This document shows positions 53,924-62,602 of a DNA stretch of 64,000 nt, piece after piece. The stretch is from Sutcliffiella horikoshii (GTDB lineage: Bacteria; Bacillota; Bacilli; Bacillales; Bacillaceae_I). The translations under genes and the position numbers were made by a program. The DNA lies in the NCBI RefSeq assembly GCF_019931755.1, contig NZ_CP082918.1, forward strand, positions 2,026,001 to 2,090,000. The letters run 5' to 3'. The notes below the pieces were generated by a model. The model ran no database searches. It was given only the letters and a program-made list of their open reading frames with translations, and had not been told where the DNA came from. Position 1 is the first letter of the stretch, and every line of letters begins with the position of its first letter.

Positions 53924-55144
53924 TTAATAAGAGGTTTTTGATTTTATATTTTGCAAACAGCTGTCGAAAAATTCACTTGCTAACTTGTATTGTTGGCTTT
54001 CGAAATAGTATTTAGCCAACATCTCCGTATACTTAATGGTGTATCTTTCATTCCCGGCATTCTTAAAATAAGGGATTACTTCTTGTATGATATATGGCTC
54101 TAACTCTGAATCTTTATCTAATAAATAGATATGTGCGGTAAAGTGAATAATATATTCTGTTAAATCAATTTGTTTGGCCAATCTTAGCCCTTGTTCCGCC
54201 CATTCCCTTGAAAATTCAGTTTGGTCCAAAAAGTAATATTCTTCAACAAGGCCTAGGATGGAAAAAACACTTCTTTCTTCTTCTCTTTTTCGTTTTAATG
54301 ATTCTAAATAATAAAAGATAGCTTCTTCTGATTGCTTCAAATATGACTTGATACAACCAAGATTGTGAAGTGCCATGGATTCCAAATAGGAATCTCCAAT
54401 GTTTTCCCCTATATTTTTTGCAGAAAGATAATGCTTTTCAGCAAAGTCTTGTCGTTTGGAATGGTTGTAGTTGATGCCTAAAACGATATGACACTCAGCC
54501 GAACGTTTATTGTTGTAGAGACTTTGATAGAGGGAAAGGGCCTTTTCGGCGAAAAAGATGGATTCAAACGTATCACATGTTTTTAGTTTTGTTAATGAGA
54601 CTTGATAATACAGTTCTGCTTTATCATCTTCAGAAATATAAGGTAGTTTTTCAGCCAAAGATAAGGCATTATCAAGTGCTAAGGTGGATTGTAAAAAATT
54701 ATTCGTACGATAATAATAGATTCCTAATGTTTTATGGTGTATATACTCAACAGAGGGATTTATGCTAGTTGGTAAACTTCTAATTTGATCATATATCGAC
54801 TCATATAGTTTTCTATCATTATTAAGGATAAAGTACTTAAGCTTCACCACGAGATAAAGTAAGTTTATGCTGGGATCAGATAAGACATTTTTAATATCAA
54901 ACTCATCATTTAAGTATAAAAACTTTTCTCTTGCAGCCTTTTTATTCTGTAGTACGGTAAAATCATAAATTTCATATAATAGCTCTTCCACTGGTGTATT
55001 AAATTTAAGTCTTTCATGAACTTTTAGATTGTCTTCTTGTCCATTAGATAATTCTAAGGTGCCAACAATCCCATGATCTAGATTGTAATTGAGAGAGAAT
55101 GTGTCCCTGGAAAGCCTATTAATATGATTTTTTAAATTCCTCAT
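53924..55144 (-). CDS. TPR-repeat protein, Rap/RRNPP-like without an N-terminal HTH
   Basis: A 406-residue, all-helical protein. Residues 95-400 contain successive TPR-like pairs such as HHKTLGIYYYRTNNFLQSTLA, AELYYQVSLTKLKTC, SAECHIVLGINYNHSKRQDFA and ALHNLGCIKSYLKQSEEAIF. The layout recalls Rap and other peptide-sensing RRNPP proteins, but the first 80 residues are not an obvious HTH or Rap three-helix bundle. No secreted peptide gene was found beside it. ATG 55144 follows AAAGGGTG. The function cannot be named; a peptide sensor or scaffold is a guess from fold. Confidence 0.7.
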   Translation of the reverse strand: MRNLKNHINRLSRDTFSLNYNLDHGIVGTLELSNGQEDNLKVHERLKFNTPVEELLYEIYDFTVLQNKKAAREKFLYLNDEFDIKNVLSDPSINLLYLVVKLKYFILNNDRKLYESIYDQIRSLPTSINPSVEYIHHKTLGIYYYRTNNFLQSTLALDNALSLAEKLPYISEDDKAELYYQVSLTKLKTCDTFESIFFAEKALSLYQSLYNNKRSAECHIVLGINYNHSKRQDFAEKHYLSAKNIGENIGDSYLESMALHNLGCIKSYLKQSEEAIFYYLESLKRKREEERSVFSILGLVEEYYFLDQTEFSREWAEQGLRLAKQIDLTEYIIHFTAHIYLLDKDSELEPYIIQEVIPYFKNAGNERYTIKYTEMLAKYYFESQQYKLASEFFDSCLQNIKSKTSY

Positions 55145-55339
55145 TAAATACACCCTTTGTGTGAATTATAAGAATATTTTACCACCTTCTTCTACATATT
55201 TATACAACATTCCGTCAGATTTTACTTTTTTTTCTACAATCTTTCTGTTATTGGCAAGAGTAAGCTATTGTTTGCTAACCTCGCCTTCTCTTCAATGGTT
55301 GTCACAAATTAGCCGAATCTTTGCCATAAAGATGTCATA

Positions 55340-55353
55340 TTCAAGCGCTTTCC
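55340..55353 (+). promoter_or_regulatory. cre-like site upstream of cydA
   Basis: TTCAAGCGCTTTCC matches the CcpA cre consensus at 12 of 14 positions, 147 bases upstream of the cydA ATG. In B. subtilis cydABCD is repressed by CcpA and Rex. No convincing Rex palindrome was found in the 345 bases between the TPR gene and cydA. Confidence 0.5.
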
Positions 55354-55499
55354 CCCTGTTTTGCTTCTTCGTTAAAGGGAATATACTAGAAAGAGAGTTT
55401 GCTTGGTGTTTATATTGTGAAGTATTGAGCAATCTATTGTATAATAAAAAGTGAACCTAGAAGATTGTAATTTTTGTTTGAAAAAGGAGTGGAGTATGG

Positions 55500-56840
55500 A
55501 TGTTTGGGATGTTTGAATATGATCCGGTCTTATTAAGTCGAATTCTAACTGGAATTACATTGGCTGTTCACGTCATTTTCGCCACGGTCGGTGTGGGAGT
55601 TCCCCTTATGATAGCTTTGGCAGAGTGGATGGGAATAAAGAGAAATGATGAACATTATCGCCTGCTTGCAAGAAGATGGGCTCGTGGATTTGTCATAACC
55701 GTTGCGATCGGGGTAGTGACAGGAACTGCTATCGGTTTACAGTTGAGCTTACTTTGGCCAAACTTTATGCAGATGGCCGGCCATGTTATCAGTCTTCCAT
55801 TGTTCATGGAAACCTTTGCGTTTTTCTTTGAAGCTATTTTCCTCGGCATCTACCTATATACGTGGGACCGATTTAAAAAGAAAATTTATCACTTTTTCAT
55901 TTTGATTCCTGTAGCTCTCGGTGCAATGGCTTCAGGCTTCTTTATCACAACAGTAAATGGCTTTATGAATGCACCAAGAGGATTTGACCTTGAAAACGGC
56001 GTATTGACCAATATCCGTCCATTAGAAGCAATGTTCAATCCTGCAACTCCTACAAAGGTTGCTCACGTTTTATCATCGGCGTATTTAACAACAGCTTTTG
56101 TTCTAGCTGCCATTGCAGCCTTCGCGATACTTAAAGGAAAAGACCATGTTTATCATAAAAAAGCATTGCATCTTACGATGACAGCAGCTGCAATCTTTGC
56201 TATATCCACTGCTATCATTGGTGATTTTTCAGGTAAGTATCTAGCAAAATATCAACCTGAAAAACTTGCCGCAGCAGAATGGCATTTTGAGACTTCAACG
56301 GAAGCTCCGCTAATATTGGGTGGTGTACTTCAAGAAAATAATGAAGTGAAATATGCACTGGAAATTCCCTATGCCTTAAGTATCCTGGCTCACGGGACAC
56401 CAGATGCAGAAGTAATCGGGTTAGAAGAGTTCCCAGAAGATGAGCTACCTCCATTAGTTGTCCATTACTTCTTTGATTTGATGGTGGGGATCGGGATGTT
56501 CCTAGCGTTTATTTCTATTCTGTATGTCTTGTTTGCAAAAGTTCGTAAATGGAATGAATGGAACAAACCTTTATTATGGGCGATAGTTGCCGGTGGACCG
56601 TTGTCCCTACTGGCAATAGAGATGGGCTGGTTCTTTGCAGAACTTGGCAGACAGCCATGGTTGCTTGTAGGTTATATGACGGTTGAACAAGGGGCAACGA
56701 CTTCGGAACATGTTGATCTGATGATAGTCCTTTTTGTTCTACTTTACATCGTTCTTTGTACAACATGTGCCACAGTATTACGGAAAATGTTTAAAAATAA
56801 CCCGGTGGAGAAAGAGCTTCACGACAGGGGCATGGAGTAA
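55500..56840 (+). CDS. cydA: Cytochrome bd ubiquinol oxidase subunit I
   Basis: The large catalytic subunit of the bd oxidase, 446 residues, with about nine membrane segments. MFEYDPVLLSRILTGITLAVH carries the heme-ligand His of the first helix; SLPLFMETFAFFFEAIFLGI has the conserved Glu pair; the Q-loop is short, as in Geobacillus-type enzymes. It reduces oxygen to water with menaquinol in the membrane. ATG 55500 follows AAAAAGGAGTGGAG. It heads the cydA-cydB-cydS operon. Confidence 0.94.
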   Translation: MFGMFEYDPVLLSRILTGITLAVHVIFATVGVGVPLMIALAEWMGIKRNDEHYRLLARRWARGFVITVAIGVVTGTAIGLQLSLLWPNFMQMAGHVISLPLFMETFAFFFEAIFLGIYLYTWDRFKKKIYHFFILIPVALGAMASGFFITTVNGFMNAPRGFDLENGVLTNIRPLEAMFNPATPTKVAHVLSSAYLTTAFVLAAIAAFAILKGKDHVYHKKALHLTMTAAAIFAISTAIIGDFSGKYLAKYQPEKLAAAEWHFETSTEAPLILGGVLQENNEVKYALEIPYALSILAHGTPDAEVIGLEEFPEDELPPLVVHYFFDLMVGIGMFLAFISILYVLFAKVRKWNEWNKPLLWAIVAGGPLSLLAIEMGWFFAELGRQPWLLVGYMTVEQGATTSEHVDLMIVLFVLLYIVLCTTCATVLRKMFKNNPVEKELHDRGME

Positions 56841-56852
56841 GGGGGATGACAA

Positions 56853-57866
56853 ATGAGCTATGAAGTAATTGGGATCACTGTCCTGTGGACGTTTTTGTAC
56901 GGTTATTTAATTGTAGCATCCATTGATTTTGGCGCAGGTTTCTTTAGTTATTACTCAACAATTACAAAGAAAAACCACCTAATCAACAAAGTGATTGTCC
57001 GTTACCTCTCCCCTGTTTGGGAGGTAACGAATGTATTTCTAGTATTCTTCTTCATCGGAATAGTAGGGTTCTTCCCTTCTACCGCCTATTATTATGGAAC
57101 AACCCTTTTAGTACCGGGAAGTATCGCAATTGTGCTGTTGGCAATTCGAGGGTCCTACTACGCTTTTCATCATTATGGGGAAAAAGGAAACAACTTTTAT
57201 CAAGCCTTATATGGAGCCACAGGTCTTTTAATACCTGCTTCCCTTTCTGTTGTGCTTACCATTTCAGAGGGTGGATTCATCTATAAATATGAAGATTCTG
57301 TATGGCTTGATTATGAAGCCCTATTCACCAGTTTCTACTCCTGGGCAGTGGTCATCCTGGCGTTAGTAAGTGTACTTTACATCTCGGCTTATTTCTTGGC
57401 ATATTACGCTAAGACCGCTCAAGATGAAAAAGCCTTTGATGTATTAAGAAAGTATGCCTTAAATTGGAGTCTACCAACGATACTTGCCAGCGTTCTTGTA
57501 TTTTTCGCTTTAAGCGATCATAACCCAGAACACTTTGATAAAATGTTGGAACTTTCCTGGATGTTCAGTCTTTCTTTCCTCTTTTTCATCGGAGCGGTTT
57601 ATCTGATGTGGAAAAAGAAACATCTCGGTGTAGCCTTTATCTTGGTAATGCTCCAATTTGCAACGGCCTTCTTCGGTTACGGGGCATCTCATATGCCGTA
57701 CCTGCTATATCCGTATCTGACCATCTATGATGGATTTACGAATGAGGCGATGGCGATAGCGTTGATTACAGCGTTCATTGCTGGATTGTTTTTGTTAATC
57801 CCTTCTTTGTATCTATTGATGCGACTGTTCTTATTTGACAACAAGTACGTACAAGGGAAAAAATAA
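56853..57866 (+). CDS. cydB: Cytochrome bd ubiquinol oxidase subunit II
   Basis: A 337-residue membrane protein of eight to nine segments, the structural partner of CydA. GYLIVASIDFGAGFFSYYS and VRYLSPVWEVTNVFLVFFFIG are characteristic of CydB in Bacilli. ATG 56853 follows AAGGGGG and starts 12 bases after the cydA stop. It shares the operon with cydA and the small cydS. Confidence 0.93.
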   Translation: MSYEVIGITVLWTFLYGYLIVASIDFGAGFFSYYSTITKKNHLINKVIVRYLSPVWEVTNVFLVFFFIGIVGFFPSTAYYYGTTLLVPGSIAIVLLAIRGSYYAFHHYGEKGNNFYQALYGATGLLIPASLSVVLTISEGGFIYKYEDSVWLDYEALFTSFYSWAVVILALVSVLYISAYFLAYYAKTAQDEKAFDVLRKYALNWSLPTILASVLVFFALSDHNPEHFDKMLELSWMFSLSFLFFIGAVYLMWKKKHLGVAFILVMLQFATAFFGYGASHMPYLLYPYLTIYDGFTNEAMAIALITAFIAGLFLLIPSLYLLMRLFLFDNKYVQGKK

Positions 57867-57879
57867 GGGGGTAAACTCT

Positions 57880-57981
57880 GTGGAAAATTTCTTAATCATG
57901 TATGCTTCGCCATTGATTGTGGCAACGGGCATCTTCGTACTATTCCTTTGGGGAGCCAAGGGGAAGGAAAAGTATAAATAA
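57880..57981 (+). CDS. cydS: CydS, 33-residue third subunit of the bd oxidase
   Basis: A 33-residue single-helix membrane protein reading MENFLIMYASPLIVATGIFV and ending WGAKGKEKYK. The N-terminal FLIMYA and the length of exactly 33 match CydS of the Geobacillus thermodenitrificans bd oxidase, where it is a structural subunit next to heme b. GTG 57880 follows AAGGGGGT at seven bases. It begins 13 bases after the cydB stop and is followed by the operon terminator. It is too short for ordinary gene calling. Confidence 0.85.
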   Translation: MENFLIMYASPLIVATGIFVLFLWGAKGKEKYK

Positions 57982-57987
57982 AATAAC

Positions 57988-58018
57988 AAAACAGCCCTGC
58001 CAATGGTAGGGCTGTTTT
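57988..58018. terminator. Bidirectional terminator between cydS and tctA
   Basis: AAAACAGCCCTGCC pairs with GGTAGGGCTGTTTT around AAT. Confidence 0.88.
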
Positions 58019-58024
58019 ACATTT

Positions 58025-59533
58025 TTAGAGTTTTAAATTCTTATCATCAGCAACAAGTCTCGGTTTCTTCTTAAGTAATGGAATTATTAAAGATAACAAT
58101 GCTACCCCTATCAATGTAGCAGAGATTGGACTTTTTACAAATACCAACCAGTCCCCATTTGAAATGGTAAGAGATTGACGCATGGCCTGTTCCATCATGC
58201 CACCAAGAATGAAAGCGAGAATGAACGGTGCTGCCGGAAAGGAGAAGATTCTCATCAAAAATCCTGCTACTCCGAATAATAGCAATATATATAAATCAAA
58301 AGTATTGAAGCTTATCGCATAGACCCCGATAAGACTGAACATGATGACCAAAGAGATTAGCAAGGGCCTTGGAACCTTAAGTACTTTGGCTATATATGGG
58401 ATAAGCGGGAGATTCAATACCAATAAAAACACATTCCCTATATACATACTTGCAATAATCCCCCAGAACACTTCAGGATTATCCTGCACCAATAGTGGAC
58501 CTGGCTGTACACCTAGTACAAGGAAGGCACCAAGAAGGACAGCAGTTGTACCCGACCCGGGAATACCTAAACTAAGGAGGGGAACAAAGGCCCCGCCTGT
58601 TGCCGCATTGTTCGCAGCTTCAGGTGCAGCAAGTCCTTTTATGGAACCTTTCCCGAACTCTTCTGGCCTTTTGGCAATTCGCTTTTCTGTGACATAAGCA
58701 ATAAAAGATGCGATCGTCGCCCCTGCTCCAGGTAGAACACCTAGCAAAAATCCTAGAAATGATTGCCGCGTAACAGGTCCCTTCATTTCATTGACATCTT
58801 CTCTGGATAGCTTCAGACTGCCAATGTTTCCACTCATTCCCCCTGAGCTGTCCTTGCGGTTGAAAATCAATACACAAACTTCTGCCAGTGCGAATAATCC
58901 AAGAGCAATGACAAGAAAGTCAATTCCTTCAAGTAGATTAATATTCCCGAAAGTAAACCGCTGTGTTCCTGTTTGAGCATCTATACCAATCGTTACGGCC
59001 ATGAAACCCAACACTGCAGAAATCATTGCTTTTATTGTGGATCCATCAGACAAACTTGAAATGGCTGTCAGTCCCATCAGCATTAAAGCAAAATACTCTG
59101 CCGGGCCGAAAACGACAGCGACAGAAGCTAATAATGGAGTGAAGAGCATCAACAGAATAACACTAATGGTACCTCCGGTGAAGGAAGCGATGGCAGCAAT
59201 GGCCAAAGCTTTTCCTGCCTTCCCCTGCTGTGCCATAGGGTATCCATCAAACGCGGTTGCGACTGTACCCGATATTCCTGGTGCATTTAATAGAATGGAG
59301 GATGAAGAGCCCCCAAATACTGCCCCGTAATAGACCCCGGCCATCATGACCAATGCCAACGCCGGGTCCATACTGTATGTGACGGGAATCATGATGGCAA
59401 TCGCACTGATTGGTCCCAGACCCGGCATCATCCCAATAAAGGTCCCGATAAACACCCCTAAAAATACAAATAAAATACCTTCTATACTAAATGCGACCTG
59501 AAACCCGGAAAATAGACCTTCCATGGAACCCAT
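58025..59533 (-). CDS. tctA: Tripartite tricarboxylate transporter, large membrane subunit TctA
   Basis: A 502-residue membrane protein of about 12 segments. GTFIGMMPGLGPISAIAIMI and GVLPGAGATIASFIAYVTEK are the two copies of the conserved TctA motif, one in each half. GIPGSGTTAVLLGAFLVLGV is a further family block. ATG 59533 is chosen because GGAGGTGAGAG precedes it; GTG 59542 lies inside that site. With TctB and TctC it forms a sodium-coupled, binding-protein-dependent importer for citrate or another carboxylate. Confidence 0.93.
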   Translation of the reverse strand: MGSMEGLFSGFQVAFSIEGILFVFLGVFIGTFIGMMPGLGPISAIAIMIPVTYSMDPALALVMMAGVYYGAVFGGSSSSILLNAPGISGTVATAFDGYPMAQQGKAGKALAIAAIASFTGGTISVILLMLFTPLLASVAVVFGPAEYFALMLMGLTAISSLSDGSTIKAMISAVLGFMAVTIGIDAQTGTQRFTFGNINLLEGIDFLVIALGLFALAEVCVLIFNRKDSSGGMSGNIGSLKLSREDVNEMKGPVTRQSFLGFLLGVLPGAGATIASFIAYVTEKRIAKRPEEFGKGSIKGLAAPEAANNAATGGAFVPLLSLGIPGSGTTAVLLGAFLVLGVQPGPLLVQDNPEVFWGIIASMYIGNVFLLVLNLPLIPYIAKVLKVPRPLLISLVIMFSLIGVYAISFNTFDLYILLLFGVAGFLMRIFSFPAAPFILAFILGGMMEQAMRQSLTISNGDWLVFVKSPISATLIGVALLSLIIPLLKKKPRLVADDKNLKL

Positions 59534-59545
59534 CTCTCTCACCTC

Positions 59546-60007
59546 CTAAAATGGTAACACTCCTGGTGGTAAATGAATAAGGAGCAAGTAATTGAACAAA
59601 AAATACAAAAGTAACGAAAAAATGATTGCCACTAGGACACTTACTTTATATTTTTTATATCCAAGAAATGAAGAACATGTAAAGACAAACGTTGCTGTCA
59701 TTATGACAAAACCTACTATTTCAAGTAAAAAAATATAGATTAAGATAAACCCCGCGACCCCCAGCAGAACATAAAGTTCCTTCTTAGGTATCGTTCTTTT
59801 TTCTTTTTCTTGTTCGGTTTCTTCCTTTTTCTGGACGAAAAGTAAAATGGACAATATTAATAGTAAGAAACCCAATCCCTTTGGTACCACGTCTGCATCG
59901 ACTAACGCATATGTGTAACTGGGGATCTGGTAGCTTAAAAACAGGTATACTCCTGCAAAGAAGAATAGGGCCAATCCAAGTTTACGATTTATCGGTCTTA
60001 GTATCAT
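59546..60007 (-). CDS. tctB: Tripartite tricarboxylate transporter, small membrane subunit TctB
   Basis: A 153-residue protein with four membrane segments, the usual form of TctB. The sequence is poorly conserved in this family, so the assignment rests on size, topology and position between tctC and tctA. ATG 60007 follows GGTGGGGAG; the TTG and GTG codons upstream are part of that site. Its stop lies twelve bases before the tctA start. Confidence 0.85.
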   Translation of the reverse strand: MILRPINRKLGLALFFFAGVYLFLSYQIPSYTYALVDADVVPKGLGFLLLILSILLFVQKKEETEQEKEKRTIPKKELYVLLGVAGFILIYIFLLEIVGFVIMTATFVFTCSSFLGYKKYKVSVLVAIIFSLLLYFLFNYLLLIHLPPGVLPF

Positions 60008-60032
60008 GTAACTCCCCACCAATCTATAGAGG

Positions 60033-60060
60033 CCGCTCCCTCGATATGGGAGGGCAGCGG
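60033..60060 (-). other. Intercistronic stem-loop between tctC and tctB
   Basis: CCGCTCCCTC pairs with GAGGGCAGCGG (one bulge) around a short loop, without a T run. This is probably an RNA-stabilising hairpin giving more tctC than tctBA message. Confidence 0.55.
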
Positions 60061-60075
60061 TCCGTCTATTAATCT

Positions 60076-61089
60076 TTAATTCCCGAGCCCCAATTCTTCC
60101 AATAAGGCTTGCATTTCTTCATTCTCTTTTTTAAGAAATTCCTGATATTCCTCTCCTGTCATGAAAAGCTCATTCCAGCCGTATTTCTTTCTGATTTCAT
60201 CCCAGGCTTCTGATTCGTTTAATTTTGAGAACTTATCTACATAATAGGCAACAGCCGCGTCATCCATGTTGGCTGGGCCAAAGAATCCTCTCCAGTTCAC
60301 GAAGGTTTCATCTATTCCCTGTTCCTTGGCAGTTGGAAAGTCAGAAAGAACCTCCCCCTCTAGACGCTCTTCTGCTGTTATGCCTAATACCTTGATTTTC
60401 CCTGCCTTCACATGCTCCACCGTTTCAGCGGTGCCGGCGGAATAGACATCCACACTTCCGTTAAGTAATGCCGTCAATGTTCCTCCCTCTTGTTCGGATA
60501 CATATTTGACCTTGGTGATATCCACGCCAGCTGCTTTAGCTATTTTGACAAATTGGATATGATCCATGCTTCCGGGAGAAGATACACCGATAACCGTGAT
60601 GCTTGCTGGATCTTTTTTCATATCTTCAAATAACTCATTTAAATCGTTCCACTTTGCATCAGCCCGTACTGCAAAAGCACCGTAGTCCGCGATAACATTG
60701 GCAAGTGGAGTAAAATCCTCATACGTATTCTCGGATTGTCCGTTAAGCGGGACTAGTAATAAAGGTGGAGAAGATACGAACAGATGGTGTGGATCCGCCT
60801 CTTTCTTCGCGATGTAAGACCAAGCAACAGCACCGCCGCCACCTGGCTTATTGACAACTGGCATTCTCTTATCGATCAATTCCTCCTGCTCAAATGTCTG
60901 AGCTACCATCCGAGCGGTAGTATCCCATCCCCCTCCTGCCCCAGCTGGTGCTACCATTTCTATTGGTTTCTGAGGAGACCATGTACCATCTGCACTTGTT
61001 CCTCCTGTTGAGCTGGAGCAAGCTGCTGTTACGGATAATAACAATGTTAACCCCACTGCACTTGCTTTGTTTTTCCATTTCTTTGTCAT
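60076..61089 (-). CDS. tctC: Tripartite tricarboxylate transporter, substrate-binding lipoprotein TctC
   Basis: A 337-residue solute-binding protein. A signal peptide ends in the lipobox VTAAC, so the mature protein is anchored at Cys. The TctC (Bug) fold motifs are PIEMVAPAGAGGGWDTTAR and VVNKPGGGGAVAWSY near the start, then ASITVIGVSSPGSMDH. The bound ligand is probably citrate or a related acid, suggested by the CitS/CitT-type regulators upstream. ATG 61089 follows GGGGAG by seven bases. Confidence 0.92.
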   Translation of the reverse strand: MTKKWKNKASAVGLTLLLSVTAACSSSTGGTSADGTWSPQKPIEMVAPAGAGGGWDTTARMVAQTFEQEELIDKRMPVVNKPGGGGAVAWSYIAKKEADPHHLFVSSPPLLLVPLNGQSENTYEDFTPLANVIADYGAFAVRADAKWNDLNELFEDMKKDPASITVIGVSSPGSMDHIQFVKIAKAAGVDITKVKYVSEQEGGTLTALLNGSVDVYSAGTAETVEHVKAGKIKVLGITAEERLEGEVLSDFPTAKEQGIDETFVNWRGFFGPANMDDAAVAYYVDKFSKLNESEAWDEIRKKYGWNELFMTGEEYQEFLKKENEEMQALLEELGLGN

Positions 61090-61146
61090 CCACAAACTCC
61101 CCTTTGCTATTGTCTTGTAATTGATTGTAAAGAATATTCTTATAAA

Positions 61147-61160
61147 TGTAACCGTTTACA
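61147..61160 (-). promoter_or_regulatory. Perfect cre site upstream of tctCBA
   Basis: On the minus strand TGTAAACGGTTACA, which satisfies every position of the CcpA cre consensus TGWAANCGNTNWCA. It lies 58 bases upstream of the tctC start codon and implies carbon catabolite repression of tctCBA. Confidence 0.8.
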
Positions 61161-61233
61161 AAATTAGCGTTATAAAAGATTTATTGGTTATTTTGTTCAT
61201 TTTGTTCACAGGAAGTTTTATCAAATGACCAAA

Positions 61234-61279
61234 TAAAAGAGGCTGCCCTTAGGAAATTTCCTTTAGGACAACCTCTTTA
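61234..61279 (-). terminator. Terminator of the Nudix gene
   Basis: On the minus strand AAAGAGGTTGTCC..AGGAAA pairs with TTTCC..GGGCAGCCTCTTTT. Confidence 0.8.
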
Positions 61280-61290
61280 TTTTGCATCTT

Positions 61291-61908
61291 TTAAGGCTTA
61301 ACTGATTTTAGTGCCTCCAATGTTTCTTTGTAAAAAGTATCATTGTGTGGAACAAACATTTTTTTATCCACCTTCATAGTAATCTTAACTCTTTCGCCGT
61401 GAGCATTTTCCTTTATCCCTTCGATTGATACATCCGTCATATTCCCAAACCATAGTTGGTAAAAGTCTTCTAAAGGAACGATAAAAATCCCACTAACCTC
61501 TTCTGTTTGCAGAGTAAATGACTCTAAGGGTATGTACCGCTTTAACAGATAAACATGGGCATGCTCTCTATCGATAAAATCTTCCAATTCTTTTTCATAA
61601 GGGATGACACCCAGGTAAGACAGTTCATCCATGCCAACTTTTATCCCTATTTCCTCTTCTACCTCCCTTACCCCATCTTCCACGTTTTCATGTGATAACA
61701 GATGTCCGGCTGCTGTGATATCCAATAAGCCTGGATAATCTTTCTTTTCCTTGCTTCTCAGTTGAAAGTAAAGATATTCTTTGCCGTTTATCTCAGCCTT
61801 TATCCAGCAGTGAAAAGTCTCGTGCCAATGTCCCTTAATATGTACTTCATCTCTTGATGCAGTGCCCAGGTATGTTCTTTCCTTATTGAAAACTTTTAAT
61901 TGCTCCAT
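61291..61908 (-). CDS. Nudix hydrolase (isopentenyl-diphosphate isomerase-like, YfcD type)
   Basis: A 205-residue Nudix protein. The box runs from AAGHLLSHENVEDG to REVEEEIGIKVG, with an N-terminal extension containing HWHETFHCWI. This group resembles type 1 isopentenyl-diphosphate isomerase but lacks firm evidence for that reaction; YfcD-type diphosphatase activity is equally possible. ATG 61908 lies four bases after the stop of the response-regulator gene, so it is translated with the two-component system. Confidence 0.85.
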   Translation of the reverse strand: MEQLKVFNKERTYLGTASRDEVHIKGHWHETFHCWIKAEINGKEYLYFQLRSKEKKDYPGLLDITAAGHLLSHENVEDGVREVEEEIGIKVGMDELSYLGVIPYEKELEDFIDREHAHVYLLKRYIPLESFTLQTEEVSGIFIVPLEDFYQLWFGNMTDVSIEGIKENAHGERVKITMKVDKKMFVPHNDTFYKETLEALKSVKP

Positions 61909-61912
61909 TGTC

Positions 61913-62602
61913 TCATAATCCTATCCGATAGTATTTTCTTTCAGGTCTGCCTACCAAGCCGTACTCCAACTCAGCTTTTGCTTTATCCAGAGAAATCAAG
62001 TACTCAAGGTACCGCCTTGCTGTTGTCCGGGATGCCCCCATCAATTCTCCCATTTGTTCCGCTGTCCATCCATTATGGCTATGATTATCTAATAGGCCTT
62101 CCACTTTTTCCAAGGTTAATTGGTCGATTCCCTTGGGTAAAGAATCCTTTTGTTTCTCAGTTTCCATCAACCCGTTTCTATGAAAAAACTGATCTATAAC
62201 TTTTTGATCATATGATTCATTCTCTTTTATGAAAGCTTTTCTCTCAAGATATGTTTTTATGGCATGTTGAAACCTTTCAAATGTTACCGGTTTGATTAAG
62301 TAATCAACCACCCCATATTTCAGAGCCGCTTCCACCACCGCTTTTTCTGTTGCTGCAGTTATCATGATGATGTCCACCTCGGGGAATCTATCGCGGATGA
62401 GTGGTAGCAGGGAAGCTCCGCTTTCATCAGGCATGAAATTATCCAAGAGGATAAGATCGATTTCCCCAATTGCAAGTTTGTCCATGGTTTGAGCTGCATT
62501 TAGAGCTTTATTGACCACCCTTACTCCTTCAATTTTTTCTAAGAATTGCTCATGAATGCCCGCAACCCGAAAATCATCCTCTGCTATTGCCACGTTTATC
62601 AT
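61913..62602 (-). CDS. CitT/DctR-family response regulator
   Basis: A 229-residue regulator of the CitB/DcuR group: receiver residues 1-120 with the acidic pair at 9-10 and phosphorylated D54 in LILLDNFMPDE, then a C-terminal helix-turn-helix (GWTAEQMGELMGASRTTARR). ATG 62602 follows GGGGGTG; its start lies inside the end of the kinase gene, an overlap of 29 bases. It probably activates tctCBA in response to extracellular carboxylate. Confidence 0.9.
   Translation of the reverse strand: MINVAIAEDDFRVAGIHEQFLEKIEGVRVVNKALNAAQTMDKLAIGEIDLILLDNFMPDESGASLLPLIRDRFPEVDIIMITAATEKAVVEAALKYGVVDYLIKPVTFERFQHAIKTYLERKAFIKENESYDQKVIDQFFHRNGLMETEKQKDSLPKGIDQLTLEKVEGLLDNHSHNGWTAEQMGELMGASRTTARRYLEYLISLDKAKAELEYGLVGRPERKYYRIGL

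Noticed and set aside
55190..55237. TTCTAC words 42 bases apart upstream of cydA, a third 21-bp array?
   Set aside because: Only two full copies with a poor middle one; too few to separate from chance.
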